DNA of 64,000 nucleotides. Origin: Streptomonospora wellingtoniae (GTDB lineage Bacteria; Actinomycetota; Actinomycetes; Streptosporangiales; Streptosporangiaceae). Below, piece by piece: positions 1 to 8,824 of this stretch; within the stretch, counting starts at the first letter, position 1, and the number at the start of each line of letters is the position of its first letter. The position numbers and the translations under genes are program-made. Below the pieces are notes generated by a model, which saw only the letters and a list, made by a program, of their open reading frames with translations, ran no database searches and was not told the origin of the DNA. The DNA lies in NCBI RefSeq assembly GCF_031845375.1, contig NZ_JAVREK010000009.1, positions 1 through 64,000 on the forward strand. Direction: 5' to 3'.

Positions 1-2250
1 GTCGACGGTGTCGCCGGTCGGAGCGGCGCCCGCCTCTCCGGAGCCGCCCAGGGCGCGGGCGCTGTCGCCGATGGCGCGGCGCTCGGGTCCGTCGAAGGCG
101 CCGAAGGTGCGCCGCAGCAGCGGTACCACCTCGGTGAACGCGTCGGCGCCGAGGCCGCCGAGCCAGCGGTCGACGATGCCCAGCAGCGCGGTGTCGTGCA
201 CCAGCAGCAGGCCGCTGCCGGAGAGGAACCCCTCGATCCAGTGCGCCGTGCGGGTCGGCGACGTGCCGCGCGAGGCGGCGCGCGACAGCCGGCCGCTCAG
301 GTCGGCGTCGGACAGCCGGCCGGAGTCGTGCAGGATCCGGTTCGCCCGCCCGCACACCCGCCCCGGCGCCGACTCGTGCACCGCGACCTGCTCCAGCGCC
401 GCGAGCCACGCGGACTCCTCGTCGCCGCCCAGCAGCACCGCGGCGCTGTGCACGCCGTCGACCGCACCCGCCATCGCCGCGGCGGCGTCGTCGTCCAGCC
501 CCGACACCGCGGGGACGATGCCGGCCCGCACCCGGGCCAGCAGTTGGGCGGCCACCCCGCGCAGGGCGGCGGAGTCGCTGCGGCGCACGTCGCCGTAGCG
601 GGCGGAACGCGCCAGCGGGGGCAGGGCCGCCATGAGGTGCTCGATGTCGGCGTCCTCGGCGGCGCGGGCGGTCAGTGCCGAGACGACCTCGCCGAGTGCC
701 CCGCCGAGGTCGGCGTGCAGGCACCGCTCGGCCAGCGCGGTCAGGTCCGGCAGGGCGGCCTCGCCGGCCAGCGACCGCACGCGCGCACCCGCCGCGGCCT
801 CGACGGTGGTGCCCCACACCGCCGCCTCGATCAGCGCCAGCTCCATTTCGGGCCGCCAGCCCAGCGTCCAGCTCTCGCGGAAGGTGCCGCGGGAGCGCGC
901 GGAGTCGCCGCGCGGTCGCCCCCACTCGACGCCGATCAGCCCCAGCCGGTGCAGCAGCGCGCTGCGCCGCCGCCCGGTCTCCTCGCGCAGGTCCAGGTCC
1001 AGGTCGCGGGGCTCGGCCTTCGGCTGGAGGCGCAGGCTGCGCTGCTCGGCGGCGAGGTCGCGCTGAAGCGGGACCTGCGGCGTGTCCGCCGAGACCGCGC
1101 CCATCCGCTCGCCGACGACCATCCGGCTGTGCAGCATGTGCGCCCGCGCGCGGGCGCCCTCGCACAGCACCGCCTCCGCGGCGTCGGCGACCTCCTCCAG
1201 ACCGGCCGCCGGGCGCCCGCGCAGCGCGGCCAGCGCCTCGGTGAGGCGGACGGCCTCGATGACGTGGGCCGAGGACACCGGCTGGTCCAGCTCGCGCAGC
1301 CGCCGCCCGGCCTCGGCCAGCCAGCGCTCGATGGGGCGGTCGGGGGCGGTGAACAGGTGGTGGTACCAGCCGGGCGAGCGCACGCCCGCCCGGTAGCCGG
1401 AGGCCGACGCCAGCCGCCCGTGCGTCCACGGGATCCACGTCGCCGCGACCTTGGCCTTGGGCAGGCCGCGCAGCAGCGCGGTGTCCTCCGCCACCGGCGG
1501 ACGGTCCAGCAGCGCGGGGACGTGCCAGGCGCCGCAGACCACGGCGATGCGGCCCTCGACCGATTTCATCGCCTTGCGCAGCACTTGGCGCATGTGGGCC
1601 TCGCGGCGGGCCTCGCGCATTCCCGCCGCCCCCGCCGGGCCCGCACCGGACTCGGCCCGCACCGCCGCCATCGCCTCGGCGATCGCGGGGAAGGGGGAGG
1701 GGCCGGGGTGCGCCTCGGCGCCGCCGGGTGGCGAACCGACGGGCACGGCCGCCCGCCCTTCGACGACGTCCTCCCACCAGCGCTCGGGATCGTCGTAGCC
1801 GGCTGCCTCGGCCAGCATGCCGAGCGGGTCCGCGACCGCGCGCTCGGGCTCCGGCCGGGCGGTGTCCGCGCCCTCGCCGCCTTCCCCGCCGTCTCCGCCC
1901 TCTCCCCCGGCCGGGTCGTCCCCGGCCAGGGTGTGGGCGGCGGGCAGGTCGCAGAAGCGGGCCTCGACGCCGCGCTCGGCCGCGTAGCGCAGCGCCGCCC
2001 ACTCCGGCGAGAACGCCGCGAACGGCCAGAACGCCGCACGCGCCGGCGCCGCGGGCACATACGCCAGCAGGGAGACCGGCGGAGTGAGCTCGCCGACCAG
2101 TCCGACCAGTCCATCTGCCTCGGGCGGCCCCTCGATCAGCACGAGTTCGGGGCCGATGCGCTCCAGCTCGGCCGCGACCGAGCGGGCCGAGCCGGGGCCG
2201 TGGTGGCGCACGCCCAGCACGTGCACGCGGTCGGTGCCGACCCGCGCCAT
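1..2250 (-). CDS. DUF5682 family protein, C-terminus beyond window edge
   Basis: Protein of unknown function, probably cytoplasmic (no signal peptide or membrane segment seen). 750 residues are visible and no stop is reached before base 1. The N-terminus has the family hallmark GVRHHGPGS (H16, H17), followed by LIEGPPE at E40 and CGAWHVPAL with H243. This order of His and Glu motifs resembles the TraB/ChaN/erythromycin-esterase group; that comparison is my inference. The ATG shares its A with the TGA of the MoxR gene upstream (TGATG), so translation is probably coupled. The family is known from this neighbourhood (SWIM, DUF5691, MoxR, DUF5682, then a von Willebrand A protein). The VWA partner would be expected just past base 1. 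Confidence 0.85.
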   Translation of the reverse strand, partial: MARVGTDRVHVLGVRHHGPGSARSVAAELERIGPELVLIEGPPEADGLVGLVGELTPPVSLLAYVPAAPARAAFWPFAAFSPEWAALRYAAERGVEARFCDLPAAHTLAGDDPAGGEGGDGGEGGEGADTARPEPERAVADPLGMLAEAAGYDDPERWWEDVVEGRAAVPVGSPPGGAEAHPGPSPFPAIAEAMAAVRAESGAGPAGAAGMREARREAHMRQVLRKAMKSVEGRIAVVCGAWHVPALLDRPPVAEDTALLRGLPKAKVAATWIPWTHGRLASASGYRAGVRSPGWYHHLFTAPDRPIERWLAEAGRRLRELDQPVSSAHVIEAVRLTEALAALRGRPAAGLEEVADAAEAVLCEGARARAHMLHSRMVVGERMGAVSADTPQVPLQRDLAAEQRSLRLQPKAEPRDLDLDLREETGRRRSALLHRLGLIGVEWGRPRGDSARSRGTFRESWTLGWRPEMELALIEAAVWGTTVEAAAGARVRSLAGEAALPDLTALAERCLHADLGGALGEVVSALTARAAEDADIEHLMAALPPLARSARYGDVRRSDSAALRGVAAQLLARVRAGIVPAVSGLDDDAAAAMAGAVDGVHSAAVLLGGDEESAWLAALEQVAVHESAPGRVCGRANRILHDSGRLSDADLSGRLSRAASRGTSPTRTAHWIEGFLSGSGLLLVHDTALLGIVDRWLGGLGADAFTEVVPLLRRTFGAFDGPERRAIGDSARALGGSGEAGAAPTGDTVD

Positions 2251-3350
2251 CAGCGGCTCACCTCGCGGCAGGCGCGGTAGAAGTCGTCCCAGCCGTCGCG
2301 GTCGCGCGCGACGGTCTCCAGGTATTCCCGCCACACCACGCCGTCGGAGACCGGGTCCTGGACCACGGCGCCGTGGATGCCCGCCGCGACGTCGGCCGGG
2401 CGCAGGGTGCCGTCGCCGAAGTGCGCGGCCAGCGCGATGCCGTTGGTGAGCACCGAGATCGCTTCGGCGGTGCTCAGCGTGCCGCTGGGCGACTTGACCT
2501 TCGCGCCGCCGTCGGCGGTGGCGCCTTCGCGCAGCTCGCGGAAGACCGTGACAACCCGGCGGATCTCGGACAGGCTCGCGGGCACCTCGGGCAGCTCCAG
2601 GGAGCGGCCGAGCGCGGCCACCCGGCGGCTGACGATGTCGATCTCGTCCTCGACGCTGTCGGGGACGGGCAGCACGACCGTGTTGAAGCGCCGCCGCAGC
2701 GCACTGGAGAGGTCGTTGACCCCGCGGTCGCGGTCGTTGGCCGTGGCGATCACGTTGAACCCCCGCGTGGCCTGCACCTCGGTGCCCAGCTCCGGTACCG
2801 GCAGGGTCTTCTCCGACAGCACCGTGATCAGGGCGTCCTGTACGTCGGAGGGGATGCGGGTGAGCTCCTCGACGCGGGCCAGGCGGCCCTCGGACATGGC
2901 GGTCATGACGGGGCTGGGCACCAGCGCCGCCTCGGAGGGGCCCTCGGCCAGCAGCCGGGCGTAGTTCCACCCGTAGCGCACCGCCTCTTCAGCGGTGCCC
3001 GCGGTGCCCTGGACCAGCAGTGTGGAGTCGCCGGTGACGGCGGCCGCCAGGTGCTCCGACAGCCATGTCTTCGCTGTGCCGGGGACGCCCAGCAGGAGCA
3101 GGGCGCGGTCGGTGGCCAGGGTGGCCACGGCCACCTCGACCACCCGCCGGGAGCCGATGTACTTGGGCGTGATCTCGGTGCCGTCGTCGAGCGTGCCGCC
3201 CAGGATGTAGCGGGTGACCGCCCACGGCGACAGCCGCCAGCCCGGCGGGCGCGTGCGGGAGTCGGCGCGCTCCAGGGCGGCGAGCTCCTCGGCGAAGCTC
3301 TGCTCGGCGTGCGGGCGCAGAGCGGCGGCGGGGGTGGCGGAGACGGTCAA
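2250..3350 (-). CDS. MoxR-type AAA+ ATPase (366 aa)
   Basis: AAA+ ATPase of the MoxR class, expected to act as an ATP-driven chaperone or remodeller together with a VWA-domain protein. Walker A is GVPGTAKT at residues 88-95, where the usual Gly before Lys is Ala. A sensor-1 Asn lies in IATANDRDRG, and SALRRRF follows as the arginine-finger region. The reading frame stays open far upstream, but the start is set by an AAGGAG ribosome-binding site five bases before a TTG. That TTG overlaps the TGA of the DUF5691 gene (TTGA). At the other end the TGA overlaps the DUF5682 ATG. The two overlaps make it the middle of a tightly coupled operon. The substrate is unknown. Confidence 0.88.
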   Translation of the reverse strand: MTVSATPAAALRPHAEQSFAEELAALERADSRTRPPGWRLSPWAVTRYILGGTLDDGTEITPKYIGSRRVVEVAVATLATDRALLLLGVPGTAKTWLSEHLAAAVTGDSTLLVQGTAGTAEEAVRYGWNYARLLAEGPSEAALVPSPVMTAMSEGRLARVEELTRIPSDVQDALITVLSEKTLPVPELGTEVQATRGFNVIATANDRDRGVNDLSSALRRRFNTVVLPVPDSVEDEIDIVSRRVAALGRSLELPEVPASLSEIRRVVTVFRELREGATADGGAKVKSPSGTLSTAEAISVLTNGIALAAHFGDGTLRPADVAAGIHGAVVQDPVSDGVVWREYLETVARDRDGWDDFYRACREVSR

Positions 3351-4798
3351 GAGAACTCCTTGTGCATCTCGGATCGGTACCTGAGGGTGTCGGCGAGGCG
3401 GATGAGCGCTTCGGGGCCGTCGCCGCCGGCCCGCTCGCGGCGGGCGGAGACGGCGATGCGCTCGTGCAGGGAGGGCGGCATGCGCGAACCGGCGATCGCG
3501 CACAGCCGGGTCAGGGAGGTGCCGGTGCGTTCGGCGGCGTCGAACGTGTCGGCCACGAAAGCGGCGAGGTCGGCGTTCCAGGGGCAGACGACGTGTTCGA
3601 CGACCGACTCCACGGCCGCCGCGTTGGGGACGCGGCGGCCGGAGCCCAGGCACCGCAGCGCCCAGGCGCACTGCTCGTCCGGGGGCAGCAGGGCCAGCAG
3701 CGCGGTGCCGCGGCCGGCGCGCTCGCTGTACTCGCCGGCCAGCGAGCCCAGTCTGGCCGGCAGCAGGGCGCGGGCCCACTCCCGGTCGCGCTGCAGGACC
3801 GCCGCGTCGGCGAGGGCCTCGTACAGCTCGGAGTCGGCGGCGGCGGCGAAGGCGGCGACATCGGCGGGGTCCTCGCCCAGGTGGCCGCACCAGGCGGCCA
3901 GCGGCGCGTAGGACACCAGGATCCACAGCCGCTCCCGGGCGTCGCGCCGTGTGCCGCCGTCGGTGCGGGGCTCGACCCCCAGCGCGCGGGCGAGTTCGGT
4001 GTCGGCCAGGTCGGGGAGGCGGACCGCGCATCTGCCGTCGGAGCCCCGGCGCACATGGCGCCGGGCGTAGCCGGTCAGCAGGCGGCCGCGGCCGGTGTCG
4101 GGGAGCCGGGCCGCCAAGCCCCTGGCCAGTCCCCGGACGCGCGTGCTGCGATCGCCCATCGCCTCCTGCAGCAGCGGCTCGTCGTCGGCGGTGAGGTGCG
4201 GCTCGCGGGCCTCCAGCAGCGCGTGGCGCTCCTGGGCCGGACGAGCACGCCACTCCTCGGCGCTGACCCGCTGCGCTTCGTCGAGCCGGAGCAGGTACGC
4301 CCAGCGGGGGTCGAGCCCGGCCAGCCACAGGCCGCGCCGCCCGGCGGCCGGCAGCAGCGCCCGCCCGATTCCGCCGTGGTCGCGTGCGCCCCGGTCCAGC
4401 AGCTCGGGCAGCAGCTCGGGCGGAACCCGCAGGCCCCGCTGCGCCGCCAGCTCCAGCCACTCCAAGAGCAGCCGGGAGTCGGAGGCGAGCAGGTCGGCGA
4501 GCCGCCGTGCGGCGCGCGGGTCCGGCAGGGGCGCGGTCTCCGGCGGCGCCGGGTCGAAGGCCGCGGGGTCCCGGGGAGCCGCCCGGTCGGCCGGCCGACC
4601 TGCGCGGGCGCGCACGGCGGCCAGTGCGGCGCGGTCGAGCAGCGTGTGCGCGGGGTCGTCGCGGTCCACCTCCGGCAGTCCCGCGGGACGGGGCGCGGAC
4701 CGGCGCGCGGTTCCCACGAGCGCGGCCGAGACGAGGTCGGACCAGGAGTCGGCGGCCGGGTGCGCGGGATCGGGGGGTGTCTCGGAGGAGGTCGTCAC
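3347..4798 (-). CDS. DUF5691 domain protein (483 aa)
   Basis: Unknown function; the N-terminal region with SDLVSAALVGTARR and the WAYLLRLDEAQR stretch are typical of DUF5691 proteins that accompany MoxR/DUF5682 genes. The sequence is rich in Ala, Leu, Arg and Glu and looks like a long helical (possibly HEAT-like) solenoid. There are no membrane segments or catalytic motifs I recognise. The GTG start has GAGGA six bases upstream. Its stop overlaps the TTG start of the MoxR ATPase. A gap of about 150 bases separates it from the SWIM gene, so the four genes probably form one transcription unit. A scaffold or adaptor for the ATPase is a guess from context only. Confidence 0.82.
   Translation of the reverse strand: MTTSSETPPDPAHPAADSWSDLVSAALVGTARRSAPRPAGLPEVDRDDPAHTLLDRAALAAVRARAGRPADRAAPRDPAAFDPAPPETAPLPDPRAARRLADLLASDSRLLLEWLELAAQRGLRVPPELLPELLDRGARDHGGIGRALLPAAGRRGLWLAGLDPRWAYLLRLDEAQRVSAEEWRARPAQERHALLEAREPHLTADDEPLLQEAMGDRSTRVRGLARGLAARLPDTGRGRLLTGYARRHVRRGSDGRCAVRLPDLADTELARALGVEPRTDGGTRRDARERLWILVSYAPLAAWCGHLGEDPADVAAFAAAADSELYEALADAAVLQRDREWARALLPARLGSLAGEYSERAGRGTALLALLPPDEQCAWALRCLGSGRRVPNAAAVESVVEHVVCPWNADLAAFVADTFDAAERTGTSLTRLCAIAGSRMPPSLHERIAVSARRERAGGDGPEALIRLADTLRYRSEMHKEFS
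3356..3361 (-). promoter_or_regulatory. Shine-Dalgarno AAGGAG that fixes a TTG start
   Basis: AAGGAG ends five bases before the TTG of the MoxR gene. It lies inside the last codons of the DUF5691 gene. No ATG or GTG nearby in that frame is as well placed, so TTG is the best start. Confidence 0.7.
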
Positions 4799-4945
4799 AA
4801 GGCGTCCTCGGAAGTCGTGTGCGGGCGGCGGGTAGAGCCGTGCCCGGGGGTACGGCGGGTCGGGAGCGGGAGCGGAGGCATGGGGGTGCGGCGGGCGCGG
4901 TTCGTGTGCGGGGCCGCCTTCGGCGCGAGGGCCGGGGCGGGGTGT

Positions 4946-6268
4946 TCACGAGGTGCCGGCGAGGGCTCCCGGCATCCGGGCGAGGCCGGCGAACCGGCCT
5001 TCGGCGTCCCACACGGACAGCGGCCGCAGGCCCTGGGGTGTCCACTCGCCGGCGACGGTGACCGGTGCGCCGCCGGACACGGCGGCCAGCGGCCAGCACG
5101 GCGAGCACTCCGCGAGCAGTGGCAGGGCTGTGCCGCCGGAGTCGGCGACCCCCCACGGTTCGCCGAGCACGGGGACGGCTCCCTCCAGGACGACCGGCCA
5201 GGCCTCCAGCCAGGGGTCGGCGGCCAGAGCGCCGGCATAGGAGTCCAGCGCGGCGTCGGCGCCGGAGCCGGGCGGGGGGTCCGCCGTGCGTTCGGCGTGC
5301 ACGGCCAGCAGCGAGGCCCGCCACTCGGCCGGGTACCACGCCAGATCGGCCTCGATCTCGGTGCCCGGCCGCGCGGGGGTCTCGGGGGTCTGTCCGGCCG
5401 GGGCATAGGAGAGCAGCGCGGCCGTGCGCCCGGTCGAGGCGCCGTGCAGCCAGATGCGGCGGCCGCGGACCTGGCCGGCGGGGAAGTCGTGCATGCCCAG
5501 CACCCGCCAGGTGTCGCGCACGGGCGCCGACTCGTCGGCCGCGGCGGGCAGCCCCGCCCGCGCGGAGACCGTGGCGCGCATGCCGCCGGGAAGCTCGTCG
5601 CGGCGCCGGAAACCGCTGATCAGCAGGCGCAGGAGCGCGTACTCGCTCAGCATGCGGTCGGGCCAGTCGCGGGCCGCACCAAGGCGGCCGAGGTCGCGTA
5701 CGCGGTCGGCGAGGCGCCCCGCCTGGGCGTCGACCAGGCGGGCGGCCATCGAGTCGAGGCGGCGGTAGCCGTCGCCGCGTGCCGCGGCCAGGCCGGTCTC
5801 GATCTGGTCGCGCAGCCAGAGGTCCAGCTCCGCCAGGCCCTCGGCCACGCGCTCTTCGCGTTTCTCCAGGCGCCGCGCGGCCGCCTCGGGATCGGCGGGT
5901 TCGGCTGGTCGCCGGCGTGCGGCCGCGCGGCGGGTCAGCCACTCGGCCGCGTACTCGGGGGCGTCACCCGCCTCGAAGCCGCCCTCGGCCCACAGGTGCA
6001 GCAGCGCCAGCGTGTGCTTGCACGGGATCTTGCGGCTGGGGCAGCTGCAGCGGTAGGCGGGCGGGGAGCCGAGTTCGGCGACGACCCGGTAGGCGTTCTT
6101 GCCGCTCCCGGCGCATTCGCCCCACACGGCGGGCGCCTCGGCGCCGGTCGCGGGGCGGTGGCCGGTGGCGCTCCATTGGGAGGGGTCGGCGGTCTTGACC
6201 GCCGCCTTGCGGGAGGAGGAGTCGGGCGCGAGAGCCCAGACGTCGTCGGTGGTCCAGCGTGTGCTCAC
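4946..6268 (-). CDS. SWIM zinc-finger protein (440 aa)
   Basis: The N-terminal part carries a SWIM zinc-binding motif with C74, C76, C83 and H85 (CxC...CxH), preceded by GSGKNAY and YRCSCPSRK. SWIM domains bind DNA or proteins. The rest (residues 110-440) is a conserved but uncharacterised region with many Trp residues and an LKPxSVWD-like end. The chosen GTG gives the usual short lead-in (STRWTTDDVWALAPD). No Shine-Dalgarno is visible, but a TAGATT lies seven bases before the GTG, so the message may be leaderless. It is the first gene of the SWIM-DUF5691-MoxR-DUF5682 operon. Confidence 0.85.
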   Translation of the reverse strand: MSTRWTTDDVWALAPDSSSRKAAVKTADPSQWSATGHRPATGAEAPAVWGECAGSGKNAYRVVAELGSPPAYRCSCPSRKIPCKHTLALLHLWAEGGFEAGDAPEYAAEWLTRRAAARRRPAEPADPEAAARRLEKREERVAEGLAELDLWLRDQIETGLAAARGDGYRRLDSMAARLVDAQAGRLADRVRDLGRLGAARDWPDRMLSEYALLRLLISGFRRRDELPGGMRATVSARAGLPAAADESAPVRDTWRVLGMHDFPAGQVRGRRIWLHGASTGRTAALLSYAPAGQTPETPARPGTEIEADLAWYPAEWRASLLAVHAERTADPPPGSGADAALDSYAGALAADPWLEAWPVVLEGAVPVLGEPWGVADSGGTALPLLAECSPCWPLAAVSGGAPVTVAGEWTPQGLRPLSVWDAEGRFAGLARMPGALAGTS

Positions 6269-6275
6269 GAAGGGA

Positions 6276-6281
6276 AATCTA
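6276..6281 (-). promoter_or_regulatory. -10 hexamer TAGATT, likely leaderless start of the SWIM operon
   Basis: TAGATT is separated from the GTG by seven bases, the spacing expected if transcription starts at the initiation codon. No Shine-Dalgarno is present. No convincing -35 was found. Confidence 0.45.
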
Positions 6282-6501
6282 GCGCCCGGCACCGACAGTT
6301 CCGTACGGCTCACGTGCCCGCACGCCCCGCCCCTGCCCCATTGGGCGCTTCGATTCGGCACCGGCGGCACGAGCCTCCGGAGGCCCGTCCCGGGGCGGTC
6401 CGGTGCCGGGCCCCGGCGGTCGCGCGGTCCCGGGGTGATGGCGCTGCGCCCCGGCGCTACGGTTGGGTGGGTCGCAGGGGTAGAGGCTGAACGGGGGCGG
6501 A

Positions 6502-7515
6502 ATGGCCGGCGGCGAGGGCGAGGGCGAGGACGAGCGGCTGCTGCGGCTGCTGATGGGGCCGTGGCTGGCCGAGGCCGTCGCCGCGGCGGTGCGGCTGGGC
6601 GTGATCGACCGGCTGGGCGACGCCCCGGCGCGGGCCGGCGAGCTCGCCGACGAACTGTCGCTGGCCGCCGACCCGCTTGAGCGCCTGCTGCTCCTGCTGG
6701 TGGGCTTGGAGGTCCTGGAGGAGCGCGAGGGCCGCTTCGGCCTGGCGCCGGTGGGTGAGCGGCTGCACAGCCGGCACCCCTCCTCGATGCGGGACCTGGC
6801 GCTGCTCTACCGCAGCGACCTCTTCCGCGGTGCCTGGCGCGGGCTGGCCGACTCCGTGCGTACCGGCCGCCAGGCCTTCGCGTCCGTGTACGGGCGCGAC
6901 GTCTACACCTACCTGGCCGAGCACCCCGTCGACGCCGCGCTCTTCGACGCCGGCATGGCGGCGGGCGGCTCCTTCGCCGACCCGCTCCCGGCCGTCTACG
7001 ACTTCTCACGGGCCGAGCGCGTGGCCGACGTCGGCGGCGGGGACGGCAGCCGGCTGGCCGCGCTGCTCCAGGCGCATCCGGGCCTGCACGGCGTACTCCA
7101 GGAGCGTCCGCAAGTGCTGGCCGGGGCGCGCGGGCGGCTCGGCGCCTTCGTCGGCGAAGGGCGCTGCGAGCTGGTGGGGGCCGACTTCCTCGCCGAGGTG
7201 CCCGTCGTGGCCGACACCTTCCTGCTCTGCCGCGTGCTGCACAACTGGGACGACGACTCCTGCGCACGCATCCTCGCCAACTGCGCAGCGGCGATGGCCC
7301 CGGGGGCGCGGCTGCTCATCCTGGAGCGCGTCATGCCCGACGACCGGCAGGCGTGGCTGTCGCGGGCCTTCGACGTGCACATGATGGTGATGACGACCGG
7401 CCGGGAGCGCACTGCCGCCGAGTACGAGGCGCTGCTGCGCCCGGCGGGTCTGCGCACTCTGGAGATCCGCGGCCTCGATGCGGAGATGCGCGTGCTGGTG
7501 GCGGGCGGGGACTGA
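6502..7515 (+). CDS. SAM-dependent O-methyltransferase (337 aa)
   Basis: Methyltransferase of the plant-COMT/hydroxyneurosporene/O-demethylpuromycin type. The N-terminal 100 residues form the winged-helix dimerisation domain (GVIDRLGDAPARAGELAD). The SAM-binding motif is DVGGGDGS near residue 175. LHNWDDDSC near residue 246 contains the His that usually acts as catalytic base in this family, and LLILERVMPDD follows. It methylates a hydroxyl of a small aromatic or polyketide-like molecule in related proteins; the substrate here is unknown. It stands alone, divergent from the SWIM operon, with no other biosynthetic genes next to it. The ribosome-binding site is weak (GGGGGCGGA just before ATG). 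Confidence 0.88.
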   Translation: MAGGEGEGEDERLLRLLMGPWLAEAVAAAVRLGVIDRLGDAPARAGELADELSLAADPLERLLLLLVGLEVLEEREGRFGLAPVGERLHSRHPSSMRDLALLYRSDLFRGAWRGLADSVRTGRQAFASVYGRDVYTYLAEHPVDAALFDAGMAAGGSFADPLPAVYDFSRAERVADVGGGDGSRLAALLQAHPGLHGVLQERPQVLAGARGRLGAFVGEGRCELVGADFLAEVPVVADTFLLCRVLHNWDDDSCARILANCAAAMAPGARLLILERVMPDDRQAWLSRAFDVHMMVMTTGRERTAAEYEALLRPAGLRTLEIRGLDAEMRVLVAGGD

Positions 7516-7925
7516 CCCCGTTCCCGCACCGCCGCCGCCCCGGCAGCTGCCGGCAGGGACCCGGGACACGCGGTCTCCGTCTGCAAGGGGGTCGAGGTGG
7601 TCGGGACACGCGCGGGCTACCCGGGTCCGTGCCGGCAACTTCCGGCAGTGTGGCCGATCGCGGGGAATTCAGCCACGTCGGCGGTGGGTGTGCGGGTCGG
7701 CGACCCGCGGGCGGCCGCGCGGCGGCGGTGCGGGAGGCGTGTTCAGCACGCGTGGGCGGAGCGCGCGGGGGACGCGGGGGAGAGGGGGAGGCGGGGGCAG
7801 GGCCTGCCCGGCGGTTCGCCGGTCCCGCCGGCATCCGGGATGCAGGATCGGCGGGCAGGCGGGGCGGGCGGAGGCGTTCCGCGCCGCCCCCGCACACGGA
7901 GGCGCGGGTGCGAAGGCAGGGCCGG
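7516..7925. other. Gene-free stretch between convergent genes, with hairpins
   Basis: No credible gene on either strand. Two perfect short hairpins are visible: GCGGGTC-GGC-GACCCGC at 7692-7708 and GCATC-CGG-GATGC at 7831-7843. They lie between the 3' ends of the methyltransferase and the LURP-one-like gene, so they may help terminate transcription. Neither is followed by a T run. Confidence 0.4.
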
Positions 7926-8498
7926 TCAGCGGGCCTGCAGCGCGTCCAGTGCGACAGCCATGGCGATGACCAGCCGGCGGTCGACGTTGGGGTCCGGGAT
8001 CTGGACGGTGTAGCGGTCGCGAATGCCCCAGCGCTTGTCGACGCTGAAGATCGGGTGCTCGCCCGCGGCGAAGTCGAAGTGGTAGGGCACGAACTTGGCC
8101 GCGTCGATGAAGCGGCGCAGGATGCCCAGTACCTGGTTGCGCTCCTGACCGGTGGCGGTGAACAGGCCCGGCTGCTCCAGGTGCCAGGTCGAGCGCAGCA
8201 GCGACTGCTTGAAGTCCTTGCGGAAGTTGCCGATCGGCTGCCCGTTGTGGTCGGTGACGTCGTAGGTCGCACCGAGGTCGACGACCTGGCGGGCCTGGAA
8301 GCCCAGGACCGGATACTGCTTGCTGTCGTCGGTGTAGAGCGTCACCTGCTCCTTGAAGGCGAGGCGCTTCTGCTGGGCGAAGGCGATCAGGTCGCCCTCG
8401 CTCCCGTCGGGCAGCAGCGTCCGGACCTCGTACTGGTTGACCATCATCCGGATCCGCTGCCGCACGGCGAGCTGCGTCAGCGTCTGCAACTGGTTCAT
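7926..8498 (-). CDS. LURP-one-related/scramblase-like protein (190 aa)
   Basis: Resembles the LURP-one/phospholipid-scramblase-like (tubby-type beta-barrel) family. Characteristic segments are YEVRTLLPDGSEGDLIAFAQQK, seen here in part, a central LGATYDVTDHNGQPIG, and a C-terminal helix (VDRRLVIAMAVALDAL). Length is normal for bacterial members. Molecular function is unknown for bacterial members. The ATG chosen (MNQLQTLTQ) has GAGGAAG five bases upstream; a start nine codons earlier lacks a ribosome-binding site. It is a single gene, with a TAGGAT hexamer about 50 bases upstream. Confidence 0.8.
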   Translation of the reverse strand: MNQLQTLTQLAVRQRIRMMVNQYEVRTLLPDGSEGDLIAFAQQKRLAFKEQVTLYTDDSKQYPVLGFQARQVVDLGATYDVTDHNGQPIGNFRKDFKQSLLRSTWHLEQPGLFTATGQERNQVLGILRRFIDAAKFVPYHFDFAAGEHPIFSVDKRWGIRDRYTVQIPDPNVDRRLVIAMAVALDALQAR

Positions 8499-8546
8499 CG
8501 GACTTCCTCGGGATCGGTGGGACAAAAGGGGGGGTGAACCCGGCTG

Positions 8547-8552
8547 ATCCTA
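8547..8552 (-). promoter_or_regulatory. -10 hexamer TAGGAT of the LURP-one-like gene
   Basis: TAGGAT fits the actinobacterial housekeeping -10 and lies about 50 bases before the ATG. The -35 region is weak, so this is only a candidate. Confidence 0.35.
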
Positions 8553-8747
8553 GCGGGTGGCCCCGGTCACGGCACATCCCGACCGCCTCCGAGGCGCGAT
8601 CGTGATCCCGCCGGGTCCGGCGGCCGTCCCGGCGGGCAGGGGCAGTGCCGTCGGCGCGTCCGAGGGGGGTGCCGAATAGGCCCGTCCGCTGCCGGAGCGC
8701 GTCCGCGAAAGGGGAGCGGCCGCTGAGAGGGCCCCAGACTAGACCAT

Positions 8748-8819
8748 CGGGCGGCAATCAGCGTTGATCTCGGATGAACAGCGCTGCAACAGGCCGATTC
8801 CGGACATCGCTGCCGCCCG
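8748..8819 (-). terminator. Inverted repeat just after pstS, possible terminator
   Basis: Nine-base arms CGGGCGGCA and TGCCGCCCG are separated by 54 bases and begin six bases past the pstS stop. The loop includes the palindrome CAGCGCTG. There is no T run, so factor-independent termination is uncertain. Confidence 0.3.
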
Positions 8820-8824
8820 CCCGG

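Larger units (their letters stand above)
8499..8824. other. Intergenic region upstream of the LURP-one-like gene and downstream of pstS
   Basis: No gene seen. It holds a possible -10 element for the minus-strand LURP-one-like gene and a long inverted repeat near the pstS stop; these are listed separately. Confidence 0.5.

Noticed and set aside
3362..6490. A 1042-codon open frame on the plus strand across the DUF5691/SWIM genes
   Set aside because: It is the complement of well-supported minus-strand genes, has Gly/Arg/Gln-rich low-complexity composition and no recognisable domain; it results from the extreme GC content.
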